From: Thysanoteuthis rhombus
Lineage: Eukaryota; Mollusca; Cephalopoda; Oegopsida; Thysanoteuthidae
Direction of reading: 5' to 3'
Assembly (NCBI GenBank): GCA_963457665.1
Contig: OY735237.1
Span: 3,270,322-3,334,321 of the forward strand
DNA length: 64,000 nt
The notes under the pieces are model-generated. The model was given only the letters and a program-made list of their open reading frames with translations. It searched no databases and was not told where the DNA came from. Positions within the stretch are counted from its first letter, which is position 1; the number at the start of each line of letters is the position of its first letter. Of this stretch, positions 33,192 through 41,981 are shown piece by piece. The position numbers and the translations under genes were made by a program.

Positions 33192-34529
33192 TCAGATCTT
33201 CACAGAAAGGGCCTTTTCCCCAGAATCAATCAAATGTTGGTATTTCTCTAGTTCAGCCCAATTTGGTATTAATCCATCTTTTCCCGCTGTGTTTGTTTCC
33301 GGAGTTTTTGAGTTCTTAGTGTTGAATGCCCCATTGAAACCCTGGCCCGTATCTGGGTTTAGATCCTGGTTTTCTGTAACAGAAGCAAAGTTGCCCTCTA
33401 ATTGATCACCAGGACATCCATCGTGTGTTAATATGTGTTTTTGAAGCTTTGAATTCTGGGAGAATTTACCACCACAGATATTACACTGATAGGGGTTTTC
33501 TCCACTGTGTGTCCGCATATGAACTTTCAAATTTGAATTCAAAGCAAATTTTGAACAACAGACCTCACAGCTAAATGGCTTCTCTCCACTGTGGATAAGG
33601 TTGTGCCGCTTCAAAAGTGAATTGCGGGAAAATTTTGACCCACATATTTCACAGTTGAATGGTTTTTCTCCTGAGTGGATTTTTTTATGACTCCTCAAAG
33701 CAGAGGGATCAGAAAATTTGGCCCCACAAGTCTCGCACTGAAATGGTTTCAATCCTGTGTGGATACGAATATGTTTTATAAAAGTTGATCGTTTGGAAAA
33801 CTTTGACCCACAGATGTCGCAGCTAAATGGTCTTTCTCCAGTATGTGTTCGTAGATGTAGTTTTAAACTTGAATTCAAAGAAAATCTCAATCCACATATG
33901 TCACAGTTGAATGGTTTCTCTCCAGTGTGAGTTCGAAGATGATTTTTCAAATGTGACCCATGAGAAAAGCTTGACCCACACACATCACATAGAAATGGTC
34001 TCTCTCCAGTATGTATTCGTAAATGCTGTCGCAAGGTGGAATTGTCAGAAAATTTGGACCCACAAACATCACAGCTGTATGGTTTTTCACCAGTATGAGT
34101 TCGCATATGACTCCTTAAACGTGAATTGCTAATGAATTTGGACTCACAAAATTCGCAAGAGTATGGTTTTTCTCCAGTGTGTGTTCGTATATGCAATTTC
34201 AAGCTCCAACTCACTGTGAATTTGGATCCACAAATTTCACACTGGAACGGCTTTTCAGAGTTTGTTTTATGAGTTGACATATGTTTTTTTAATAATGAAT
34301 GTTCAGAGAATTTCTCACCACAACTGACACAATGGAATGGAGTTTCACTGGTGTGTATTTTCATGTGATTTTCAAAACTAGGAGAGTCTGAAAAGCTATT
34401 GCCACACACCTCACAATCGAGAAGTGTCTCTTCAGTTTTGACTTGCACAGTTTTTTGAGACTTGGAACCTTCAGAAGAGTTCGAACCTCTCACTTTCTTC
34501 CTAACTTTGGTTTTGCCAGATTTTTCCAT
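33192..34529 (-). CDS. C2H2 zinc-finger protein, 12 fingers (subfamily B, minus strand)
   Basis: The 445-residue product has a basic N-terminus (GKTKVRKKVRGS, a likely nuclear localisation signal), twelve C2H2 fingers from about residue 39 to 369, and a 76-residue tail rich in Asn, Gly and Thr without known motif. Linkers are mostly TGEKPY/F or TGERPF; the link between fingers 2 and 3 is longer (KTNSEK). All zinc ligands are present. Finger 11 has an extra Cys (EVCCSKF). It is a close paralogue of the plus-strand gene at 41,982: the first eight fingers differ at only a few sites, but several differences fall on predicted base-contact positions of fingers 3, 4, 8, 9, 10 and 12, and the tails are unrelated after a short stretch. 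The likely role is nuclear DNA binding; targets are unknown. The start is supported by homology of the leader in both genes up to the same ATG. The coding region is uninterrupted. Confidence 0.95.
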   Translation of the reverse strand: MEKSGKTKVRKKVRGSNSSEGSKSQKTVQVKTEETLLDCEVCGNSFSDSPSFENHMKIHTSETPFHCVSCGEKFSEHSLLKKHMSTHKTNSEKPFQCEICGSKFTVSWSLKLHIRTHTGEKPYSCEFCESKFISNSRLRSHMRTHTGEKPYSCDVCGSKFSDNSTLRQHLRIHTGERPFLCDVCGSSFSHGSHLKNHLRTHTGEKPFNCDICGLRFSLNSSLKLHLRTHTGERPFSCDICGSKFSKRSTFIKHIRIHTGLKPFQCETCGAKFSDPSALRSHKKIHSGEKPFNCEICGSKFSRNSLLKRHNLIHSGEKPFSCEVCCSKFALNSNLKVHMRTHSGENPYQCNICGGKFSQNSKLQKHILTHDGCPGDQLEGNFASVTENQDLNPDTGQGFNGAFNTKNSKTPETNTAGKDGLIPNWAELEKYQHLIDSGEKALSVKI

Positions 34530-34803
34530 GATGGTTATTTAATGTGGTACACAACCTTCAAGATTTTAGGAGCTTTAGACGTTATTCCTTGTACAAAATT
34601 CTAGATCTTTAGTTAAATGGTCATTTAAAATTATTGATATCCATAGATTCACAAGACTTTAAACCTTTCATAATCCAAAATGTTCCATTAGTGATTCTCC
34701 ATGAGAAGCAGATAAATATTTGTAGAATCTTCATTTCTATCCGGCATGATCTGACAAATTTCCAGGAATTATGGAAACACAGTCCTTGGTATTTCAACTC
34801 AAC
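34530..34803 (-). other. 5' leader part of exon 2 of the minus-strand zinc-finger gene, with a 37-codon uORF
   Basis: On the minus strand the exon starts after GGTTCCAG with GTTGAGTTGAAATACCAAGG, matching the leader at 41,706. Inside is an upstream reading frame at 34,621-34,734 (MKILQIFICFSWRITNGTF and so on), matched by one at 41,775 in the paralogue. It is not in frame with the zinc fingers. Confidence 0.65.
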
Positions 34804-34950
34804 CTGGAACAAAATCAAAAATATTCATATAAGAACTAAGCCAATAACAATATAAGAGGAGAAAAATTATCAACTCTGACAGAACATCTTCAAGTAGATT
34901 ATCATAAACCAATTAGTTTCCATGGACAAAATAACTCATCTGACCCCATT

Positions 34951-35235
34951 GTCAGTTTAGTGCCAAGGATGAAATATCTCAACCACTCATCAGTCAAGTG
35001 CCTCAAACGAGATCTCATTTTAGCAAGCTCTCAGTCCAGTGCAATGCACAAAATATCTTGTCTTAGCAAGATGTCAGTCTAGTGCCAAGGACAGGATAAT
35101 ATATCTTAGCAGGTCACCAGTCCAGTGCCACGGATAAAATATCTCGTCTTATTAAGTTGTCAGTTCAGTGCCAAGAACAAAGTACCTAAGCAAGTTGTCA
35201 GTCCAGTGCTACAGATGAGATAATTCATCTTATAA
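34951..35235. repeat. Minisatellite, about seven units of 38-43 bp
   Basis: The motif TCAGTCCAGTGCCAAGGA, followed by AAATATCTCGTCTTAGCAAG, recurs at 34,952, 34,990, 35,031, 35,074, 35,117, 35,160 and 35,198 with substitutions. It lies in the inferred first intron of the minus-strand zinc-finger gene, close to the acceptor. Confidence 0.8.
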
Positions 35236-37105
35236 TAATTGGTTATTCTTTCTTCTTTATATACATTTATCCATATATTACATTGTACATGTTAATGTGT
35301 ATGAAAATAAAACCTATTTACACATTCAATAGAGACTCTTTATTTTCATCAATGTTAATAAAAAAACAAAAAACAAGCACAGGAGTTACAGAATCTAAAA
35401 AATACATTTTGCAGCGGCAGATTGAGAATCTTGCATCCTAATGGTCTACAAAACTTAATTTCAATTAGCAGCTCCGCATTAAAATATGATAATTAACAGG
35501 AATTGTTTTTATTGCACTTGGTTCCATTTCATCACCAGAAAGCCCAGTTGTCTTTTTAATCTTCTCTTATCAAACTTCAGCTTTGTATGTAACTCCAACT
35601 ACTTTCCTAGTTTGAAGCATCTAGTTGAAGATGAAATATTCCCGAGTTCACGCACAGATCTAATAAAATCAAAAAATATGTTTCAAACCAGAGAAAACCA
35701 GTGATATATTTATTACCATCACTGTCTTCATCAAAGTCGAAGGTTACGATTTGAAGTAAATTTTTGATGTCTGGAACAGCTAAATTTTGGACACAAGGAG
35801 ACATAGAAAAGCAAAAATAATGGGGAATCAAATTTCATATCTAATTGATATATTAACTATAAACTGATATTTCACTAGAGTCTTGTGAAAATATGAACAT
35901 TATTAGGGGTAGAAGTCTTTGTTTTAAATGCAACTAGAAGAGAAGAAAACTTGAGTCAAAATGCAAGCATGTCAAGTAAAATGAAAAACACTTCTTAAAA
36001 TACTCCATACCTGGAAGTGAAAATAAAGTTTTTCTCAAATTTTGGAATACATCAAAATTGGAGGAAAAATTAATTTTGGGTTGTTGCTACCAAATGTGTC
36101 TTGCTGAGAATCTGTGTATGAACAGTAGAGTCAAAATTTTTGTGCACTTTTTTCTAAATTGACTTATTTCATTTTAAAACCCTATTTAAACAAAAAAGAT
36201 GGAAACATGTTATGCATTTGGGATAGTGTAGGGGGATTCAAAAATCTTTCATAATTTAATAATTGGGGGTCAGAATGAGCAGGAAGTTGGAAAATCTGTC
36301 ACAATTTCCTGAGCGTGAGCCCAGCTTGGGGAGGTAGGAAACTATGGCCACCAACAAAATTTAGTTGGATTTGAACAAGAATAGTCGCTCGAGTAAGATT
36401 TATTGTAAGGATTGAGTACACACAAGGGAAATAAAAACGTACAGTATTGACTCATACAAAAAAATGTATCTGAAGTTGTCCCCCATCGCTCCCAACTATT
36501 TGGAAGTAGAGATGGACCCTCGAAAATTAATACGAGTAGAGAGAGGAGGGGAGATTTCTTCCAAAATTGATAACCGGCGTTAGGGGATGGGCGGCAAGTA
36601 AGCAGCTAAGACTAACAAATCTTTTTTTTTTTCATATTTTCTATACTAATGAATATCCAGTTGGAAGGGTGAGAATTTTGTCATTTTTGACAGTGTTTCT
36701 TTGTGTGATCCCATGTGAATAAAGTAAACAGTCGCCTGTTTGTTCCTTATTGTCTGCATAATTTACGTTTTCAACATGTAGAGCATTAACTAGTTGCCTC
36801 CCTCTCCTATACGAACCTTATCCAAACAATTACCGAAAAAAATATGGGGGGGGGGATTAAAGTGTGCCTAACCTGGCAATTGGTAAATATTTCCCAGTAG
36901 TTTAATTGGTTGGTCGTTTTTTCTTGAAAAAATATCAAGTTTCATTCATATATTTTTATAAAGTTGATGATTGACATTATAAAAATGTATGAATAAAACT
37001 TGAATATTTTCTTTTAGTTTAAGTTGAATAAAACGTTTTTAATGTTAATATCTTTACGGTGATGTCCACAGAGAGGCATTTTCGTTTCATAATAAAGATA
37101 ATTAC
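35236..37105. other. Intron 1 of the minus-strand zinc-finger gene; no other features recognised
   Basis: No coding motif or repeat shared elsewhere was noticed, apart from short G runs near 36,845. Its role as intron follows from the donor at 37,105 and the acceptor at 34,804. Confidence 0.45.
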
Positions 37106-37423
37106 CTTTGTTTATTTCCTCAGATTTTCTTTTTGGAGAAGACGAATATCAAAACTAATTTTGTCCCAAAATAATTAATTGAGCCTTGTAAAATGTCCAA
37201 AATTGATTTTTATTATATAAAATCAAAGGATAATCGTTCAGATGATAAAATATTGTTTTCGGAGATGTCTTTCTCTGTTTTTGTGACACGAATAGAGAGA
37301 AAACTGTTCAAATCAAGGAGAAAAAAAACTGTGAATTAAAAAATCATAAGAAGATTTTTTTGTCCCTAAACAAAAATTGTGGACGGTCGGATTGTTGATT
37401 TAAAACCGGAAATCAGCGGTGAA
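37106..37423 (-). other. Inferred non-coding first exon of the minus-strand zinc-finger gene
   Basis: The right end (5' on the minus strand) carries the conserved 46-bp block, and the exon ends with AAATAAACAAAG|GTAATT. The layout equals that of the paralogues. No start codon in frame with the fingers is carried across. The exact transcription start is unknown. Confidence 0.55.
37378..37423 (-). promoter_or_regulatory. Conserved 46-bp promoter-proximal block (minus-strand gene)
   Basis: On the minus strand: TTCACCG, CTG, ATTTCCGGTTTT, and later ATCCGACCG. It aligns without gaps to 18,971 and 39,303. It is the most diverged of the three in its second half. Confidence 0.6.
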
Positions 37424-38369
37424 TACCCACATAAATGACCTGATAAGAGACTTCTTTCGATTTTCTCAGCTTCTTGGATTTGCCAGAATAACAAATATAT
37501 AGTTTTTCTTCTTTGCAGCGAACGTACAATCTATTAGTTTTTATTTGTATTATTTCGACATTGTTATTAAACGCTGTTTCCAAACTGAATGAAATGTCAC
37601 AAATTTCTTGTTCTGAATTTGATATCATCACCGTGAAAAAACAACAACAAAACAAAACAAATTGATAGGACTTGCCTACAAAGATTTTTTAGCGAGTTAT
37701 TAATGATATCTGTCATTAAACAGTTCAGAATAACGATAGAACTTGCCATCTAAGTCGTCAATAATTGAATAACTGTAGTGTTAATTTTGAAATCATATGA
37801 AGAAATTCAATCACGGAATAAATACGATCAGTATAAATTCTATTCATGTCATCATCGGCGTTTTCCATCGGGAAAAACATCTATAATGGAGTTTAAAAAA
37901 AACAACACCCCCCCAAACATGGAATTTCCATAGATTTTAGAGAATCTAGACGTTATTGATAAGCTAGTTGAAGTAAGAACCCCGCTCCCCAAATATTTTA
38001 AAAATATTTTTTAGAAGAGGTGTAATGGACTACTGATGCCGATTTTCAAGTCTGTAAACAAAACGGTGTGGCTAGGAGAGCTGGAACACACAAACAAACA
38101 CCGCACACGTATGAAAAGTTAAAGGGATAGGACCCTCCGCCACCTTTGATGGCTACGGTCATTCAATACAATACATTTTTATTTCCCAAATGAATAATAT
38201 AATATCAATAATAAGAAAATTTCAATAAGCACAATAAACAATAAGAAAGCTTAATATTTGTACAAAAAAATAATAACCAGGAATTATTTTAAGGCTTTTG
38301 ATTTTACAATTCTCAGTTTTTTTTTGTCTTCATGAATATTCAAAGTTTCCGATTGTTCATTTTGTTATC
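37424..38369. other. Left part of the spacer between the two divergent zinc-finger first exons
   Basis: The first exons of the head-to-head pair start about 1.9 kb apart. This half holds AT-rich sequence; on the minus strand near 38,160-38,280 there is a short run (CAATACAATACATTTTTATT on the plus strand) that resembles the 3' end of a LINE, without more support. Confidence 0.35.
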
Positions 38370-38632
38370 CTAGGTAGATGAAGTGGTCAACTCTTTTCAG
38401 GTCTGCGTTTCCGATTTGAATTTTTGTGTCTTTGTTTTCGACATATTTGTTGTTCATGACTTTTGTTTTACTAAAGTTCGTGTGAAAACCAACTTTCTAG
38501 TTCTCTCCGTTAAGTTCGTCCAGCTTTACTTGGCGATCCTAAAGGTTTTTTTTTTTGCACAAAGGGCAATGTTGCCAGCAAATCTAAGGTCACTTAAGTA
38601 ATCGCCTTCTATGAAAGCAGACCCGAAAAAAA
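38370..38632 (-). mobile_element. RTE-like LINE, inverted 5' half (reverse transcriptase domain)
   Basis: On the minus strand the frames give FIEGDYLSDLRFAGNIALCA, then LDELNGEN, KVGFHTNFSKTKVMNNKY, then KIQIGNADLKRVDHFIYLG. This is the RTE reverse-transcriptase region around the catalytic FADD box, here FAGN, so the catalytic Asp pair is lost. It stops exactly where the plus-strand part at 38,637 starts in the protein, see the finding on twin priming. Confidence 0.8.
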
Positions 38633-38636
38633 GTAA

Positions 38637-39205
38637 ATCACTATATCTACCTAGAACAATGAATCGATGAAACCATTAAAAGAAGAATAAATCAAGCGAA
38701 GAATCACTTTAGGATGGTAAGCTTTTGGTAGAGCAAGCTCAGCCTTTAAGAACAAGGAAATTCCATTAGTTTTGGGAAGAAGGGTCTACAGCCACGGCAT
38801 CCTTCCAATGGTCAACTATGGAGCTGAAACATGGAAGCTGACCAAAAGATAGACACTCAGACTGAGAACCATGCAAGGTGTACGTGAGAGAATCATGCTC
38901 AACATCACAAGACAGCACATTACATTGACTTTAGATGTCAGGAATACCATTGAATCCATTGAAAATTTCAAGTGGCAATGGACTGGTCATGTTGCAAGAA
39001 TGTCAGACAACCGATAGACATCACGACTCACAACATGGATCCCCATAGATTATATACAAAACTGTGTCTGACAAAATAGACGATGGTATAACGAACTAGA
39101 CTGCGACGCCCATGATAAAGAGGTTTAGCAAATCTTGGATTAGCTCTGTGTCCTATGACGGATGCTCACAGACTGCTGCTGCTGATGATGATAATAGTAG
39201 TTTAT
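38637..39205 (+). mobile_element. RTE-like LINE, sense 3' half
   Basis: Frames read HYIYLE, IDETIKRRINQAKNHFRMVS, VNYGAETWKLTK, VRERIMLNI, FKWQWTGHVARMSDNR, and RRWYNELD with a final GATGATGATAATAG tail. It picks up the LINE protein at the same YLG/YLE point at which the inverted half ends. Stops and shifts present. Confidence 0.85.
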
Positions 39206-39302
39206 TTACATTGATGAATTTATTGTTGTACCTGAGAAAAATCCTGAAAGTCTACTGAAAAATAAAGGATGACTTTGCTTTGAGAAGGTACTAATCTCGG
39301 TA

Positions 39303-39348
39303 TACACCGGTTATTTCCGGGTTTCAATCGAGCGTCCGACCGACTACT
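39303..39348 (+). promoter_or_regulatory. Conserved 46-bp promoter-proximal block (plus-strand subfamily B gene)
   Basis: TACACCG, GTT, ATTTCCGG, GTTTCAATCGAGCGTCCGAC and CGACTACT. It shares CCGACTACT/ACTACT and the CACCG...ATTTCCGG core with 18,971, although that gene belongs to the other finger subfamily. Confidence 0.65.
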
Positions 39349-39526
39349 ACTTTCTTCTTGCGGCAAAACAATTCTCTTCACTTTCTATTTTATTTAAAAA
39401 TATTTCTTTTCTTTTTGATTTGAAAAATTTCTTCCTATTCACTTCACAAAAATAGAAATAAAAAATCTCGGAGGACTACACTTTTATCAATTTGAACAAT
39501 TTCGTTAAAAATGGCTGTAGAAACAG
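39303..39526 (+). other. Inferred first exon of the plus-strand subfamily B gene, with a six-codon uORF across the splice
   Basis: The exon ends GAAACAG|GTAAAG. It contains ATGGCTGTAGAAACAG at 39,511. Joined to the acceptor at 41,705 this reads M-A-V-E-T-G and then TGA at 41,708, so the first ATG of the spliced transcript would make only a hexapeptide. The zinc-finger start must be reached by leaky scanning or re-initiation, or by another transcript form. Confidence 0.55.
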
Positions 39527-40429
39527 GTAAAGTTTTACTTTTTTTGATTTGAATAAGTTGTACATAATTGTTTAATTTAAACTATTTACATTGTTTGGAT
39601 AAATTGAAATGCGACTTGATTGTTTCAACGGAACGTTCTGTATAGAAATTTGACTCGGTTTTTGCAATGTTTATCAACTTTTATATTTGGTAGTTTTGTT
39701 GAGCGTGAAATATTGTTCTTTGAAGGCTAATAAAACCAACACGAGACTGTAAATATTTAATCAAAATATGACCCATCTGAAACAATAACCTTTTTCGAAC
39801 GACCTTCTTATGATGATAAGCCATCTCTATCAAATTCATTCGGTTTAGTTGTTATGAATTCAATAAAATCAGGAATTATAGCTTTCCTAAAGTACTCTCA
39901 CGCACTTTTGATAACAAAATGACATGTGTCGATAAAAACACTAGAAACTTGTAGCATATCAATTTTATCGTAATAATCTTTGTGCTATTAATAGGAAAAA
40001 AGATTGTCGGAAATTCTCATTTCAAAATTATCTATGTAAACAGTATGAACTCGAATATATTCGGGCTTGAAAACTTGTTTATCCGTGACATACCGGTTTT
40101 ACCGCAGTATTTTGCATTAAAAAAAACTAACCCGAAATACACAACACAGATTTTGAAATTTTGCCTGAAATCAACTAATTAGCCGATTTTAATAAAATTT
40201 CGGTACTTACTCATTTCCGAATTTTTTTTATGGAAAGGTTTGCTTCAAAGCAAACTATAGGATTTAAATTGGGCTGTTGTTTTATTCTTGTGTTTGGATT
40301 TTGATTACAGTTAGAGTTTAGGCTAGGATTTCTGCTCCAAGACAAATATGTTTTATTTTCAGTTATACTGACGTAATCACTAAGAGAGAAATTCCTTTCA
40401 TAATTACCTATGACAAATAGTAAGGGTAC

Positions 40430-40620
40430 AGTTTAACATTATAGCTACATTGTAAATAGAACTCTTTTAAAAAACACTAAAACATTCTGTTCCGCAAAAC
40501 TGACAGATTTGCGGAAAGTATGAAGGGTGTAATAAATTTGAAGCATGTAGAATTGGATAGGGAAAAAAAAAAAAATTCCGCATCGGGTTTTGGACTTGCA
40601 CGTGATTTTATTTACCTTGT
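40430..40620 (-). repeat. tRNA-SINE copy, mostly body
   Basis: ACATTGTAAATAGAACTCTT, then TTCCGCAAAACTGACAGATT, then AGGGAAAAAAA and GGGTTTTGGACTTGC follow the same order as the copy at 40,990. The tRNA-like head is degenerate. Confidence 0.5.
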
Positions 40621-40989
40621 TTCCAAATTCTGGTGTATTTTAGTCTCATTGATTTCCTCAGCAACAAAATAAGGTTTTTTTTTATTTTAGCGCAAAAGCA
40701 GACCCGAGAGAAAAAATTTCTTAAAAAATTTGACCTGAAAATGTGAGCATAATTGAGCACTGCTGATTTCAAAGATGCCTTTGTTTTTCCTGTATGATGC
40801 ATTGTTCTCAACTTATAGGAGTACAAATGCATGTACAAAACTATTATATATAGTGTCAAAGTTATATCAGCACTGTGAGAAAGAACAAATCATATTGGTC
40901 ATCCTAGAGTAGAAATACATTTTAGTACTGTATAATTTAGGTAAAGTTAAAATTACTGTAGAGAAAACTAAATTCACATTTGCAGTTTT

Positions 40990-41232
40990 TGATGAATGGA
41001 AAGTGGGTGTTCAGTTCAGCATTGTAACTATGTTATAAATAGAACTACCTTCTGAAACCGGGAATTTTTTTTTCCTCAAAACTGACAAATTTCAAGTAGG
41101 TTTTTAAGGTCAAATAGTTTGAAAGTATATGAAATTAAAAGGGGGAAAAAAAGCTTTCTCTGTTAAAGTTTGAACTTTGTCTGCCAATTCTATTTTCTGA
41201 AATTCTAACCACTGGGCTATTGAACCACCATT
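40990..41232 (-). repeat. tRNA-derived SINE with head and body
   Basis: On the minus strand GGTTCAATAGCCCAGTGGTT then AGAATTT forms an A-box-like region, and AAGTTCAAACTTT a B-box-like region. The body (T-rich run, CTCAAAACTGACAAATTTC on the plus strand, ATAAATAGAACT) extends to the left. A comparable unit lies at 46,430-46,622. Confidence 0.55.
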
Positions 41233-41299
41233 TCTTTGAAGTCACGAAAAGAAGTTTTAAAAAAGCATTATACTCTTCTAAAAATGTTTTTTTTCATTT

Positions 41300-41512
41300 T
41301 GGAGAAAAACAAGCTTTTAGGCCTCATTCTGACTGGTTCATTGATAACATCTAGATTCTCCAGAATCTAGATGTTTCTTTTTACTCAATTTTAGATATTT
41401 TTCAGTGGAAAATGCAATGATGTCACAAATAGAATTTACCCTGACCATATTTAATCTTTGATGTAATTTTTTTTACACAACTTTAAATTTTGATGCTACA
41501 GTTGCTCTATTA
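41300..41512 (+). repeat. R2 repeat, copy 1
   Basis: GCTTTTAGGCCTCATTCTGA, ACATCTAGATTCTCCAGAAT, TTCAGTGGAAAATGCAATGA, CCTGACCATATTTAATCTTT and ACTTTAAATTTTGATGCTAC are matched in order at 46,655-46,882. In both places a tRNA-SINE head lies 30-70 bp to the left, so the pair may be a segmental duplication. Confidence 0.7.
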
Positions 41513-41528
41513 TTGACTGTGATGGTGA

Positions 41529-41531
<3 letters not shown>

Positions 41532-41560
<29 letters not shown>
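41532..41560. repeat. (TA)n microsatellite
   Basis: About 14 alternating TA units, followed by AATAATAATG. Confidence 0.95.
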
Positions 41561-41564
<4 letters not shown>

Positions 41565-41705
41565 ATAATGAGTATTTAAGCAACAGTTTTTCATTGATAC
41601 AAAATTAGATTTAAGATGGACAAAAAATGTTTTTTTAGTTTTTTATTGTGTTCCTGCTATGTCAATTATTTGATTCTTATATGACTATTTTTAATTTTCT
41701 TTCAG

Positions 41706-41981
41706 GTTGAGTTAAAATACCATTGGTTGTGTTTCTATAATTCCTAGAAATTTGTCTGATCATCCTAGAGAGAAATGGAGATTCTGCAAATATCTATCTG
41801 CTGCTCATGGAGAATCACCAATGGAACATTTTGGATTATGAATGGTCATGGAAAGTCATACAAATCTATGGATATAAGTAATCTTAAGAAGCCTTCAAAC
41901 TTGATTCAGCATTTTGCTGAAAGAATAACATCTGAAGACTAAAAGAAACTTCTAGGTTGTGTACAACAATAAATTGCTATC
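41706..41981 (+). other. 5' leader part of exon 2 of the plus-strand subfamily B gene, with a 55-codon uORF
   Basis: The leader matches that of the minus-strand paralogue throughout. An upstream reading frame (41,775-41,942) begins MEILQISICCSWRITNGTFW and ends 39 nt before the finger ATG, in the same phase. An in-frame TAA separates the two. The paralogue has a 37-codon counterpart. Confidence 0.65.

Larger units (their letters stand above)
39527..41705 (+). other. Intron 1 of the plus-strand subfamily B gene
   Basis: Bounded by GTAAAG and TTTTCTTTCAG. It holds SINE copies, an R2 repeat and a TA microsatellite, listed separately; the rest is AT-rich without recognised content. GTTTGCTT-CA-AAGCAAAC at about 40,237 is a short palindrome. 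Confidence 0.55.
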
